A stretch of 64,000 bases of DNA from Rhizophagus clarus (GCA_015698045.1 BLAL01000053.1:870501-934500), one strand, 5' to 3'. Positions 12,331 through 26,312 are shown, numbered from the stretch's first letter. Notes: generated by a model not told the origin, from the letters alone. A program made the numbers and translations.

Positions 12331-15300
12331 AATAGCAAATGTTTATACATAAATTATTTTTAAAATAATCATTAACAGCTTATTATTGAATAATATTATT
12401 CTAATTTATTAATATTACTTTACTTATTATACACTCAAATCTTGAAACTCAATTGACCTCAATTTTCACCACTTTTTAAAAAAACTATTTATTAATATAA
12501 TTTAATTATTCATAATTTTAATTCATTAATGAAATAATTAGATGATAAAGAACTTTAGTCTCCAAAATGTATAATACCATAATAATATAAAGTAACCACC
12601 GCCATATAACATCTTTGAAATTGAAAATGCGAGGTATTAATATTAAGATTATTTATATTAATATTAATTGTTTTTATTAATATTTTATTTACCTTTTTTT
12701 TTTTGATAAAGCCATTAAATTATAGATATACCATTAGATTTTTAAATTAAGGATTTGACATCTTTTATAAAAAAGGGATGCATAAATATCAAAATATAAC
12801 AAGATATACCTTATACTAGCAAATGCAAATTTCTATAAATGTTCAGGCTTTAGAAATGAATTGTTATTATAAGGATTGCTTGATATTTATTTAATCCAAA
12901 TAAAAATAACTGAAAAAATTAAAACCACTAAAGACATTTGGTGAAAAAGTGTTTCAAAACAGATAATATTTATCAATATATTAGCTGATAAAAATAAAAA
13001 CATAGATCTTAATTACCGTTTTGGATCATGGATGGTACATTCAAAACCGTTCCAACAATTTTATCGATTATATTTATATACAATATATGCATATGCACGA
13101 AGAAATTTTCATTAGTGTATTAATGATTAGAAAATCTGAGATTTATTCAGTATTCCGTAAACATTAAATTAATTAGTTCACAACATAATTGTTGAATCCA
13201 CATTAATTAAATTTATAAATGGACGTTGACTTAACAATAAACGAATACATATCCTATCCCAAAACCAAGAGTATAGAAACATCTTATATTAGCACTATTA
13301 ACGTAGCTCATATATAAAAAATGGTGGTTAAAGAAATCTACTGGTTTATTTTCACTATATAATGATATTACGCCTACTGGTAACTAGACTTAATTTTTTG
13401 ATTTATAATAAAATCCAGTGTATCATAACATGTAGTGCATTGAAAAAAAAGTTTTAATTAATCACCCACCACATGTAATATTTTTTGAAAACTAATGATG
13501 GAGATTGCTTTAGTTGGATCAGACATCACCAAGCAGGTTTACTCAATTTTAGAGGGTGATATAACGCCACTAATTAAATCAATATTATCTTTTCATAATA
13601 CCAAGAATATCAGAGAATTCAGAAAATACAATGAGGCCGTTTCAAACAGCTGTGGAATTATTAATTACATCAAAATATTGGTTATCCGAAGTGCGTCTAA
13701 TTAAAACTGCAAAACAAACTCTTTTTATACGCGAGAGACTTTTAATATTGATTAAAAGAAAAAATCTCTAAAAATGGTTAGATGGTTGGTTTTATGTTCC
13801 GAAGCTTTAGTATCCCAAAAATTTCAGTAAATAAGAAAACAATGATTAACAAAATTTTGAATCAATAATTGTAGTATGGCAATTACAAATGAGAGAAAAA
13901 CAAAATGATAAAATAACTTAATGTGATTTATAAATTACACGTTTTACCGATGATTAAATTTGTGAGTCAGCATCTCGGTAACTTGATGACTGAAAGAATT
14001 TAAGGAAATTTTATTAGAAAAGAAAAATGAAGGAAGAAATAATGTTGTATAATCTATAAATAATAAGAGGAATTTTTGTCAACAAGTATACTAATTATAA
14101 TGTAAAATCTTATTAAGAAGGTATCATCATATAAATTAAAGAGTTGAAAGATTAAATAGTAGGAAAAAAAAAGATTATATGAATATATAGTAAATATTTT
14201 CTTTATAGCAAATACCCTTAGATTTTGAAGAAATAAAATTTAAATTATTGACTGATTTTTTTTTGGACACTAGCAGTCATAACACCAGTATTAATTTTTC
14301 ACATTAATAAATATCTATCAATAGATATTTTATATAAGTTATCAAATCAAGAATTTTGAATTTCATAGAAAAATGCAATCAGAAACAAGTTAGAACAAGC
14401 TGCTTATATACCATATCTTTGAAATAATAGTGATAGCCAAATTTGATAGAAATAATCATTAGATATAGTAATTAAAACAATTATACCAACATTAATGAAA
14501 ACTCTTATAATAAAATTTCCAATCTAAAAATGCAAGTAAAATTCCATCATTATTATTCCATCATTATTACAATTTCTATTCACGTTATTCTCTGGCAATA
14601 GAATTCATTAATTTAATAAAAAATTTAGTCTTATTAAATTGAGAATTTCACTGAAGTAATTAATATACATCATATGAGATTGGCAATTAACACAACTCCA
14701 AGTTTGATGATAAAAGAGTGGAAATTCAAAAGAATTGATATTGCGACTCATCAAATTAAGTCAAATGGTCAACACATTTAGGTTTCTCAGACAAGTTGCA
14801 CCGAAAGTAATGCAGCTTTTTTGCATATGAATAAACAGAGAAAAAAGTAACCTGCTTTTACTGTAATGGGAAGAAAGTTGAATTAAAATTGGTTATATAT
14901 AATTTTATTCCATAACCATTTCAGAAACGTACCAAAATATTACAATATTAAAATTAGTTATAAACCATATTCCATATTCTTTAGCATATATAATTTTATT
15001 TAACAATTATTTTCCAAGTTATAACTTGCAAATAATTATAATATCATGGGATTTGAATTAAAAGTTAGAAATGTTGCAAATACCACTGTATCTTGCCAAC
15101 CCATTGATAAAACCTCAATCCAAACTTTTTAATTTGATACAATACTGATAATGAAGATGGAATTTTTTTTAAAAAAAATAATTTGAAGTATAATAAAAGA
15201 AAATATTACATATTTAAAAAGAAGCGAATATAACAAATTGAGTGAATACTTATAATTATTAAATACCTTTTTCCTGAGCCAAATGATGAACAGTTAGTTA

Positions 15301-17690
15301 TATTTTAATAATTGATTTATAGAAATAAATGTTGCTTTACTGATTGATTTATCATTTAATATAATTATTAACAAAAAGATGACAAAATACTATAGATGAT
15401 AATGAACATCAAACTTGGTTTAATTTTTCTTATTAAGTCTCCTCTCAAATATTCAAACAAAACTGAATAGAACATTGATAATTCTATGGTAAATGATACT
15501 AAGTATACCTGTATCATTTATGTAATAGAAATTTTGAATATTGATACTACGACTTAATTATATAAATACACAATATTTTATTATGTCAATAAAATGAGGG
15601 TAATCAAGTATAAAAGATAAAATTCAAGAAAACAACACTTTAAATATTTTATAACCAATTATTATAAAAGAATCCTTTATGTTGTGTTTTGCTGCAAGAT
15701 ACTGGATTAAAATACTCCATGTCTCAAGATTTTTTGAAGCATTAAAGAAAAACATGTTTAAATAAGCAGCTGATTTCTAACTGTTTTCATCATCTATAAT
15801 GAATCTACACTTTAAAAGATATTACATATTATTTAAATAAAATTATTTAATAGATAATTATAAAGACTATACTATTCATAAAAACATTATAGCTATGGAA
15901 TAAATTTCCAAATATAGACAATCTTTCACAATAACCATTATTTTAATTATCCTTTTTACTTATAAATCTTAACAAAATATCCTTTTAAATTTGGACTGAA
16001 AATTTTAATTTTAGAAGCTCTAATTAGGATTGGATATTTTCTTTTTTTACAATATTATTGAATTTTAATATAATAAATATATTAAAACAACATGTAAATA
16101 AAAATACAAGCAACAAAACAGTATAATGGAAAAATGCTTAAGTGCAAATCCATTCAAAAGATATAGCAATAACTGTTGCTGGTTTATATTCTTAACAAAT
16201 TTTATCAAATCTTTATCAAAATAATGCATCAACATTGGTTATTAATAAAGATATTTATAATACTCATAAATGGTTTTTGCCAAAAAATTTTGGCAGGTCC
16301 AATGGCCATAACAGCTTTATCAATAACTTAATTAAAAAAAAAAACAAATAGATACTTTTATATAAAGCAGTTTACTTACTTTAAATAATGCAAGAACAAA
16401 ATGAATGGTACCAGAACAATTCTTTTACCGTTAAGTAATGCTAAATTATTATAAATAATTATAGAGATAATTATGGATTTACTTAATAATTCAAATTTAT
16501 TGCAGTAAATATGGCATTATAATTAAAAATTATTTAATGATAATTGGTAGCTTTAGCAAGACAATGAAACATATAAGCCATCTTGCTAAAGAATAAAAAC
16601 AATACTTTTTCAAACAATCAAAACATAAATCTGATAGAAAACTAATGGTCACAAACATTTTTATAAAGATTTATTTTGAAATATTTCTTTAGAAAATGAT
16701 ATAATTTTATAATTATTTTTTAAACAAAGATATATTTTTATTTTTAATAAAATATAAGAGGAAATTGATATTAATACTTGTATAGTAAAATTTTACTACA
16801 TTCTAAAATATATAATTAAAAATTTATTGTTTAATGGATTTATAACAAATGAATTGATAAGTCATTTGCATATAGATAAGATTTATAAGAAATTATTGTG
16901 AAAACTATTATTGCAGATTCTAAAAAGAAAAAGTAGATTTCAGAATAAGAACTTTTGTTATGTGGTAGAATATCTATTTCTTTAATACAACCATATGTAA
17001 ATCTATATCTATATATAGATATTAGATAAGCAATGTATTAAAAATATCAACTATATACATATCTAATTATTTTATTTATTTTATTAATTATATTTATTAT
17101 ATTAGTTATATTTATTACGATTGTTAGTTATAATTATTATAATTATAATATCAATATGTAAGAAATTTTATATAAATATCTCTTGTATTTTACTTCAGTA
17201 AAGAATAATGTGTCTTGTTGATTGGAAAATATTATAGTTAAATGGAATTACTGAAAATCAATAACACTGTTATCACTTTTTATTAATATAAACCAGTGGT
17301 AATCATACAAATATGTTTGCAATATTTCTATTACAAGTATATTAGATTTAGTATAGACAGTTTGTCATTATACCTAGCAGAATTACCAATTGTTACTCTG
17401 GTCAGTTTATCAAACAAATAACTAGCATAATTTAAAGATGGGATTCAATAGATGATACATTACTGAAACTCTTGAAATCACAATTTAATACTATTTACTG
17501 TATGTGTGATTTTTACAATACTATAATTGGTTCCATTTAGTAGCATATTGTAATAAAATTTCCAGTGAATATAAGGATATTGTATTAAGTGCTGGTCAGC
17601 TAGTTCAATAAATTTTATCAAACAAAGTTGTGGATTAAATGTTCGAAAAGAGCCATGGCTTTAATTTTTTTAATTTTTTAATTTTTGTCC
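12331..17690. other. Gene-poor AT-rich region, probably decayed mobile DNA
   Basis: No open frame longer than 70 codons. The 69-codon frame at 13495-13704 lacks a recognisable domain and has no neighbours. Around 17080-17160 there is a low-complexity TTA/TAT-rich run. I find no intact gene here. Confidence 0.5.
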
Positions 17691-17939
17691 AATTGGAATT
17701 GGATGGATAGCCTGATTGAGTTCAGTTTTTTAATATAAATTCTTTTTTATGCAAATTATTTTAATACAACAAGAGTCCATGTCTCCTTTATTCTATTTCA
17801 AACAATTTTATAATATTATTATTTAATTAAATTTTCTCTATAATTTATTCATATATTACTGGAGAGTTGAACTATCTGATAATGATCTTGAAACACTTTC
17901 AAATAATATAAATTTTAATAATTCACTATTTTCAAGCTT

Positions 17940-19610
17940 TACAATTTGTCAAAATGCTACAGTTCAAGTTTTTTTCATTTATTTAAAACTACTTTTGAAG
18001 CTTATTTTCCAATTTGGAATCCTTTTACAAAACTATATAATTTAAAAAACTATTTTAATAAAAATATTCTTACTCAATACCATGTGTTTCATTGCAATTA
18101 TTACTTTCAATTACAATATCCAACAAAAGTAAAATGGGAATTATTTGATACAAATATTCAATATCCTCTAGAAATAGTATATCAAAGTATTTCACAAATT
18201 AAATTAGTTTTTTATACAGATAGTTTTAAATTTAAATGAATAGCAACAATGTTCTTTTTGCTTAATTCTCAGAATCATCTTAAAATATCAGTTTTTGATC
18301 CAATTTCTGATGAGATTTATGTTGTACCATATCATTAGATTTATTTGTCACTGTACCTTAGCTATTCATTAGACTATATTTCAAATACAAATACTTATAC
18401 TAATTATTGGCACTTAACTGGAACTTTTAAATATTCAAAATACATTAATGTATTTGCATTATATTCTGGTATTATTGGTGCTATTGAGTAATAATAATTC
18501 AAATTCATAGTAACATCCTTCATTTGATGCAGCAGCAGCATGGTTATATAATTATAATCCTTACTTTAAACCATACCATTAAACTTAAATAATAAATTGT
18601 GAAACATGAAATGGACCTCCAATTATGTTTCCATCTGTTTTACCTAGTAATATTTTCAAAACCAAGTACAACCAATATTTGATATTAATTTACATCCTTC
18701 TGGGGTAGTATTATCTCCATATGATTTTAATACAGAAATACATAATGAAGATTTTCATTATACTTAATTAATGGCAGAATTCTTAACTAATTTCAGCAAT
18801 AAAGAATTGCCAATATTTTTTATAATAAAAATATTGAACATCTTTTATTTCCTGATGTTTTTCCATATGGCAAAGACTTTTATAAATGTAAAAATACGAA
18901 TAGTTACTTTAAAAATAGTTTAGGTAATTATGCAAAGTTATTTATTATTCTTTATCCTGATTCAAAATGACATTTATTATAGTATTGGCCTTATTATATA
19001 TATTTATTTAACAATTGAAAAATTAAGAAATCACCAAAATAAAACTTTAATATTAAATCAATATAATGTTGCTTTACTACAACAATCAACCACTGCAAAT
19101 TTTATTACAAATAGCATTTACATATCTATATTATCATTATTACTTATCATTAATACATTAATACCTTTGGAAAAATCCAAATTATACTACAGTAATTGGA
19201 AATTAGTTACATTACTTTGAAAGAGATAAATTTCAAAATCATGGAGCAATTTATATATATGGAATTATTTGTTAATTCCAAAATTAATAAAATTATAGGA
19301 GATTGGATTTCTGGCAAAAATCAAATTTACTTTGAAGATGAATTGCAAGAAGCCTCATGTGTAATTAAAATTAATTGATTCAAATGTTATTGGTACAGAT
19401 ATACCTGATCAATTTAAACCAGAATTATATGAATTAGTGAAAAGCATCAAATTCATACATGTAATTAATGTTGCAAAGATATCATATCAATTTGCAAAAT
19501 ATTTGACTAAGTATATTACAAAATATGAACCTATAAAATATTTTGATATTACTGAATCTGATGCATATAGAAAACATAATTTAGCAAAACAATGGAATAG
19601 CTAATAATAT
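17940..19610 (+). pseudogene. Helitron-like Rep (Helitron_like_N) pseudogene
   Basis: The + strand carries protein fragments in order but in changing frames and with many stops. LFPDVFPYGK lies near 18848-18880; a FERDKFQNHGAIYIYG stretch lies near 19213-19262; AKYLTKYITKYEP and FDITESDAYRKH lie near 19490-19580. These match the order of the Helitron Rep nuclease domain (LFP..FPYG, a GxxHxH HUH motif, then YxxKY). The HUH motif here reads GAIYIYG, with both histidines replaced, so the nuclease is dead. The 97-codon frame at 17946-18239 probably belongs upstream in the same element. No PIF1 helicase part or terminal hairpin was identified. Replication by this copy is impossible. Confidence 0.6.
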
Positions 19611-20159
19611 GATTAAATAATTATGAAAAAAAGATGGCTATTCATACACGTATTATTTTATTGTTTATATACAAATATTTTTGTTAACTTAATGATTCTT
19701 TACTTGGAAATTCAATATATTGATCAATAATTGCTATGGAATTTTCATTTTTTATTTCTTCTGAAATAAGAAATAAATCAGTCAAACACCTTATTTATTA
19801 TAACAAGAAGAATAATTATCTTTATATTAAGATGATGCAATTAATAAATAATTTAATTATCATACCTCTATAATGATCAACCAAGGAGCAGCCTTTATCA
19901 AAATTCGAACAAGTTTCAGTTTTTATTTACACATTATTAACTGGCCTTCATTTATAAAAGCAGAAATTTTTGTGATATTTTTGGCATCTTTAGTTAGCTC
20001 ATGAAACATCTGCATAGTTATCCACACTGATAGCAACTGTGCAATCTTTTTGATTACTGAATTTTTATGTATATGTTCAAAGTTTAAAACCAGGAAATTT
20101 AATAATTCTCTTTTATTATATTATATAGATATTTTAGTAAAGACTTGAGATATTGATTT

Positions 20160-21430
20160 AATTTTTATAAAGGTAAAAGCATATACTGGTGATCCATATA
20201 ACGAATTGGCAGATAATTTGTGAAGAAAAGGTTGGAATATGAGGAATTCTGCTGAATTAAATTTACCCATGGATTCAGTGAATCCTGTTTTCTCCCTATT
20301 TCGATGATACTCCTATTGAACAAAAACTGAGGCCTTTCTTAAAGCTATTGGTCAAGTTCAGACATGCAGTGAAAAGTATGACTGACTTGCAAATTAATAA
20401 TGATACTTTTTTATTTAAAGATCTATTAGTTACTAATGAGAAGTCACATGGGTCACTTTTAAACAAGCGAAATACTTCTGATGCAATTCATTCAGACGCA
20501 ACGCAACTTTCACATATGTAAAAGCCCATTCGGGCATTATTTATAATGACCTAGTGGATGATTTAGCTAAAAAAGATATCTTATTAACTCCCATCATGAT
20601 TAATTTAAGAGGTATTCCTGATTTGCTGATGGTACCACTGTGGATGAATAATGGTCCATTGGACCACAACCTTTGCAAACAAGCTGTGGCTATTACTGAC
20701 GCGTATATGTTTAATCAAAGTTTGTTATTATTGCATTTTCAACCTTTATCTACTTTTCAATCAAATTCTGAGGATCTTTCTTTTGTCAATTGGTTAGCCA
20801 CTAAAGATTGGATCAATTATAATCATACTTCATCTCCCACTAGTGATTTGCTCACATGAAGAATAGCTCATCATGTCAAGTCCTTTGCTGGTTCTTTACC
20901 ATCTTTATATCATCAACAATGATATTTTCCTGATCTATTGCCCTAGCTGTAATAATACTCTAGACTCTCGCTTTCACTAGTCACACTGTGCAGCACACTT
21001 ACCTATTCTCAACAGCCAGCTATCTAATATGAGACTTTTCTTACAAGATCTTCTTCAGATTCATACCAAACCCTCTGTTGCCGACTTTAGTTGTTTAATT
21101 CATCATGAACTTTTTTTACCCATTGTAGATTTTAATCATCCTATAATGCTATTAATGTGTCATTTGGTATCTCAATGTTTAGCAGACTTAATTGGAGTTT
21201 ATGTTCACTCTCCCAACACCTGTTGTGACATCATATGACAATTTATGATTTATTTCAATGATCATATTTCATTACCTATTTGGAAGTTATATCTAAATAA
21301 TCTACATATTTTGGAGAAACGCCATAATATTATGAAACGTAAAAAAAGTTTTTTACTCCAAATAATAATGTGGCCATCTATCATGATCATTACAGTCAAG
21401 AAATGTTATTCCATCTTTGAATTCTAATTC
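20160..21430 (+). pseudogene. LINE-type retrotransposon ORF2 3' part (RNase H and zinc knuckle), decayed
   Basis: Two RNase H tail motifs occur: KAYTGDPYNELADNL near 20173-20221 and VKAHSGIIYNDLVDDLAKK near 20518-20574. The second leads into a 101-codon open stretch (20554-20859) containing ..FVNWLATKDWINYN. A CPSCNNTLDS...H..C zinc knuckle follows (20938-20998, with one stop inside), and then a C-terminal part with IWKLYLNNLHILEKRHNI (about 21270-21330). This is the order seen at the end of non-LTR ORF2 proteins that carry RNase H. Frame shifts and stops make it a relic, and no reverse transcriptase was seen upstream. Confidence 0.55.
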
Positions 21431-22950
21431 TGTTTCACTCGATCATAGGAATGATCATTCTGAATTTATTTGTTTTTGTCCTATATTAGAAATGTTTGAT
21501 TTATATTTTAAATTTTTACATAGACATAATATTTCTTCTTTTTCTGTATCTGATTTAACAAATTCCTTTTTGTGGATTTGTTTTACTAGTTGTAATTTTT
21601 TACATGCAGAAAATTATTTGAATTTGATTAGTGATATTTCTTTTATTTCTAATTATTCTGGTTTTGGGTTTTTGGATGTTTCTTTTTTTTTCATGGGCTT
21701 TCTTTATTTGATATGATGGTATAGGACATAAGGCTAATGGTGGGTAGCTCTTTGTGTAGGGGTTTCATTGAATTATTCATTTGAGTAGTTTTCGGTGTAT
21801 CTTAGTGTAGAACATCATCTACTTATTGAAATTTAATGACAATCCTTGCCTTAATAAAAATTCAGATGCAACGCATTATGGAGTTTTATTATTAAAATCT
21901 TATACAACCATTTACTGGTGGGACATTAGCTTAAAATGTGAAAATTATCCTTATACAAGGATTTTACCTGTCAATTTTGTGCTGAGAAACAAGATGAAAT
22001 GGCTCATCACATAATGTTCTGCTCATACACGGTGCATCCACAGTCTCACATCTTTTAACTTCTTCATAAATTTTTACATTAACTCTCTCACAATTTAAGG
22101 ATTCATTAAACACTTTAACCCTGGTCATGAATGCCATGACTTATTGGTTTAGCTTGTCCAAAGACACTTCAACTTTCAAAGACCTTCTAACCTGTGCAGT
22201 TACAGGCTGGATGGATACAGCCACCTTTCACCATATCAAGTCTTATTTCCAATGGTCTACCAATCAAACCATCTGATTCAGCGCCAAATTGTTAATTAAA
22301 TTAATTGTTTATTTAAGTATTTTGTATGGCAGAAGAAATGCAACCTCACGATTGAATGGGAATGATCCAAGAGAATTTCGTGAAAAGATAAAATTTCATC
22401 TTCTCATGCTAGACAATCCCAAAGATTGGATAATATTCTGCTGCCATCTGTCATGATGAATGTATTACTTTAGACAATCCATACATAGCGTCTCCTCTTA
22501 AGCCACCTATTCTCACACAAAAATAGTGCTTCATGAATGCCTTACACTTCACCTTTGCCCAAATGGAGGCTTTGACTCACTCTGGTAATTGTTTCACGTG
22601 GACCCATAAACCATTATCTGGATTTTTTAATGGAAATTTGTTAGGAGATATGGATGAACTGTTAACAACATAAAAGAAATTGGATTTGGTGGTTTTTTGA
22701 GTAGAATTTTATTTAGGTTTAATTTTATTTTATTATTTTTAATTTTGTTTTGTTTTTATTATTTTTATTTTATTATATTTTATTTTATTTGATAGTTGAT
22801 ATTTATTTTTGGATTTTTATTTTAGTTTAGTTTAAATAGTTTTAGTGGTTTATAGGATCATATTCTCCAATTCATGGGTCACATCTAGCTGTGCTGGGTG
22901 GGTTTTGTTTTTGTATATAATATTTTATTCAAATATTTTACAATAAATCA
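21431..22950. other. Probable transposon remainder, no intact gene
   Basis: Short open frames (21417-21716, 21826-22014) show no recognised domain. About 22690-22850 is a T-rich low-complexity run of TTTTATTT words. It is followed near 22860-22930 by a less AT-rich stretch and an A-rich end, which could be the 3' end of a retroelement. This is inference from position after the LINE relic. Confidence 0.35.
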
Positions 22951-23700
22951 TTACATGTTCTTTAAAGTAAAAAAAATAATATTTTGATTGTTCATCTAAT
23001 AATATATTTAATGATATACTAATATATTCCTACCATTCTAAATTAATTATACAAAATAAACAACCAATAAATGGAATATATTAGGACCTGAAAAATAAAG
23101 TTCATTGTAGTATATCTTGAACATCTCCTATTTTTTGCAGTTTGTCCATCATTCCACATTTTGTAAGCTTATCTTATTGGTGTTGCTCAAATATCTTTTT
23201 AATACTTGTTTAGCAATAGCATGAGTTATAAATACATTGATATCAGTTCTTGATGAAATTGATATTTGTCTGTCTTTTTATCATTTGCTTTTAAATTCAA
23301 GTACTAATGAAGCTATACTTTTAATAAGTTTACTGCGAAAATTTGTTAACATTCCTGATTTTGGAAAACGTATCCCTATTTAAATTTAAATTTGGTATCA
23401 TATGTATCATGTTGATTAACATTAATAACAATTTAAATCATTTTTTAAACTTCTTAATCTTAACTCAATTTTTTTTTTAACTTTTTATATTACTATTATT
23501 CTCTTCACTTCTCTTTACTTGTTTTTTTTTCCTTTTTCTCTTTCCCTTATTGAAAAAACTATGCTATTAATAATCAAATGAAAAGAAAAAGAAAATAATA
23601 AAGTTTTTCTATTAAACTAATTTGAATAAATAAAGTCAATCTTTCAATATGTATAGTATGTTTGTGTATGATGGTGTGCAGTTTCTTTTCCAACAAGTAT
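22951..23700. other. Intergenic, nothing recognised
   Basis: AT-rich with T-runs near 23470-23540. No protein-like frame and no clear repeat. Confidence 0.4.
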
Positions 23701-24008
23701 ATCAAAATGTTAATAGTTAACATTTCTTTTTTTTTTATTTATGGCCTTTTGGGTTTTTTAACAAAGTATTTTGGTAATTTCTAACAAAACATTCATTATA
23801 TTTTTGTTTTTTTTTTGGACTGCTTTTTTGAAACTCCTTGAACACGAATTTGTAAATATTTTTTCTTCAAATTGTTTGAGGTTGCTACTAGGTTATTATC
23901 AAAATTCGTTTATTTCTTTTTTTCGAGACGGTATATTCTTCAGCTTTTTAGTGCGTATCTGGCAAGATTTCTTTAATTTTGAAACAATTACTATCATTTT
24001 GTTTTCTT

Positions 24009-24365
24009 TTTTTGTAGATGGCCAGCTCTTTGAGATATTGGAACAAGTGGAAAAATCGGTAAGAGAAGTTAAGGAAGAGTTTTTCTTTTAAATAAATAAT
24101 TTTTTTAATAAAATTTTCTAGTGAAAACGTTTTATTTTTTTTTTTGTAGACAGTCAATATGAGATATTTGGATACATGGTGAAGTTGGTAAAGGAGTTAT
24201 AAAAGGTTGTTCCTTTGAACTAGAAATTCTTTTATTCATTTAATAAAATGTTTTTTTTTTAGTAGATAGTATACAGCCGGTTTGAGAAATAAGGACATAT
24301 GAGAAACTGATAAGGAAGTTAAAGAAAATTTTCTTTGAAATTAATAATTCTTTTAACATTTTTTT
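24009..24365 (+). repeat. Degenerate tandem repeat of about 115-125 bp, at least three units
   Basis: Units begin near 24009, 24142 and 24257. Each opens with a T-run plus TAG and then a related core: GATGGCCAGCTCTTTGAGAT, then GACAGTCAATATGAGATATT, then a diverged GATAGTATACAGCC version. A GGTAAG- or GGTAAA-like site follows, then an AAG/GAAGTTAA stretch and an AATAATTCTTTTA-like spacer. The first unit is inside the 106-codon open frame 23771-24091. Units resemble an exon flanked by acceptor and donor signals, so this may be a decayed multi-exon gene. Confidence 0.45.
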
Positions 24366-25390
24366 TTATAAATTGTTGGTTTTTTGTATTCAGGTATGTG
24401 AAAAATTTGTAGATGAAACTTATAAAATTAAAAAAAAGCCAGTATTAACTTGCAACATAATGATTAAAACTAATACAGAAATATTTCAACTTGATTTGGC
24501 TCTTTTCTATAATAGTTTTTGATTTCATACATTATTAATCAACAAATTATGTATATTTTATGAAAACGCATCATTAAATGCAAAATGAAGGTTATTTCGA
24601 AGTTAAATACTATTTATTCAAGAATTATGAAGTAATAATTCAAAGAGAATAACCATTATAGGGGATATTCGATCATTAAAGCATAAGGGTAATTAATAAT
24701 CATTACTAACCGTTTATCTTTGTTGATTGGTTCGAGGATATCAATAAGAAACATGCAAAAGCTTAATGATAATTCTCAACATAAAAACTCCTTTAACAGT
24801 AGTTGATGAAATTAGAAAGACATAACTCATCCATAATTTTAATGCAGGATACCAAAATGGTGATCATGATTTGGAAAATAATCATTTAAAAATAGTTTTT
24901 TGTTTAAAACCGTTTAAGATCTAGTTAATCTTTACTAAGCATTGGGTTGATAATTTAAGTGCATCCATAATTTTAATAATTTTATAAATTTGCAATACGC
25001 ACACTGCGAAAAAATATAATTAAAATATATATTTATTGCATAATTAATTTTATTGGAATACATATATATACTCTTTATTTACTTTCACTTACTATAGATT
25101 TATATATGATAAAATTAATGTTAACTTACAGTATATTGTCATTAAATTTTTTACAAATTATGCTTCAAAATTCTACACCACTACTATAAAGTAGCAATAC
25201 GCCTGCAACTTTTAATATGCTACCATATAACTGCAATTTTCACATATTTCAATAATGTATGTCTTAAGTCCAATCAACAAGACATGCTAATTATAAAAAA
25301 GACAGTTCGTTTATGTATTTAAAGAATTTCATTATTAATGTTATAATTATAAACTTGTTACATTAGTCAAAAGAAAAGTTCAAAATATTT
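24366..25390. other. Intergenic, nothing recognised
   Basis: AT-rich with short scattered frames only. Confidence 0.4.
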
Positions 25391-25397
25391 ATATATA

Positions 25398-25447
25398 ATA
25401 AAATAAATTTAAAAATAAACTAATAAAATAAATTTAAAAATAAACTA
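25398..25447. repeat. Two copies of a 25-bp A/T direct repeat
   Basis: AATAAAATAAATTTAAAAAT with the following AAACT occurs twice head to tail and is followed by further TAATAAA words. It is a low-complexity tandem duplication. Confidence 0.6.
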
Positions 25448-25539
25448 ATAAACCTAATATAATTAATATAACTAATAAATATTAAATAAAACTGATATAC
25501 CTTATAAACCCAATATAACAAATAAATCAAAATAACAGG

Positions 25540-25625
25540 TTAAGATAGCTTGGTTAGAGCGGCTCGATGCTTTACCATGTAGTCATGATTACTACACCAC
25601 ACCACTTTTGTACGATATAAAAAAG
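25540..25625 (+). other. tRNA-like A-box fragment, possible SINE relic
   Basis: The stretch near 25545-25565 contains TAGCTTGGTTAGAGCG, close to a pol III A-box / tRNA D-arm, in a patch clearly richer in G and C than its surroundings. No matching B-box (GGTTCGA-type) or closed cloverleaf was found, so it is not called a tRNA gene. A tRNA-derived SINE remnant is the simplest reading. Confidence 0.25.
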
Positions 25626-26040
25626 CAAGAAAACAGAAATAAGGACTAAAATATATCAGGATATGACATAGTTAATTTTGGTAGATAGAGGATATATTTA
25701 AAGCTTAGTTATAAAATGTCATATATAATCTATGAAATTTTATTTATTTATTTATTATTTTAATGCATTAAAAATAACAAAAGTAATAAGGAAATGTGTT
25801 ATAATTAATTATGTTTTATGATTGAAAATATATTAAGTATAATGCGCAGATTGTTTAATTCTAAAATTTAACGTAATTAAGTTAATATTCGTACAAATTT
25901 GTGAAACAAAAAATAATAGAATAACTGAAAAATTGTTATTGTTTGTAACCATTATAATATAATAAACTTATAATAACAATAGATTAGTGTAGCTTGAAAA
26001 AAAGATTGATGGAATTTCACTAATTTGGCAAAATTACGTT
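25626..26040. other. Intergenic, nothing recognised
   Basis: AT-rich; no gene. Confidence 0.4.
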
Positions 26041-26042
26041 AC

Positions 26043-26312
26043 ATAATAGTGGTCTAGTGAATTAAACTATACCCATTAGAAATACCGTCATAAGTCATAA
26101 CTGGTCATGACAAATTATGACCATGATTATCGGTCAGTCTTATTGACTGATTTCTACTATTGTATATTTATATCGTACAATCAGTTGAGATTATCAATCA
26201 AATGATTATTCAAACTGGTTAGTCAGCGTCATGACAGACGATGACTGACTGTTGTCTCCATAGTGTACAATTGATTTCTAATAGACCATTGTACAGTATA
26301 TACAATACATCG
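26043..26312. mobile_element. Possible foldback/MITE-like element
   Basis: The left part (GTGGTCTAGT... CCATTAGAAAT) and the right part (ATTTCTAATAGACCATTGTAC) are imperfect inverted repeats. Inner segments with GGTCAGTC and GACTGACTG, and several GTCATGAC-type words, can also pair. No target duplication was confirmed. It lies in otherwise plain AT-rich DNA. Confidence 0.35.
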
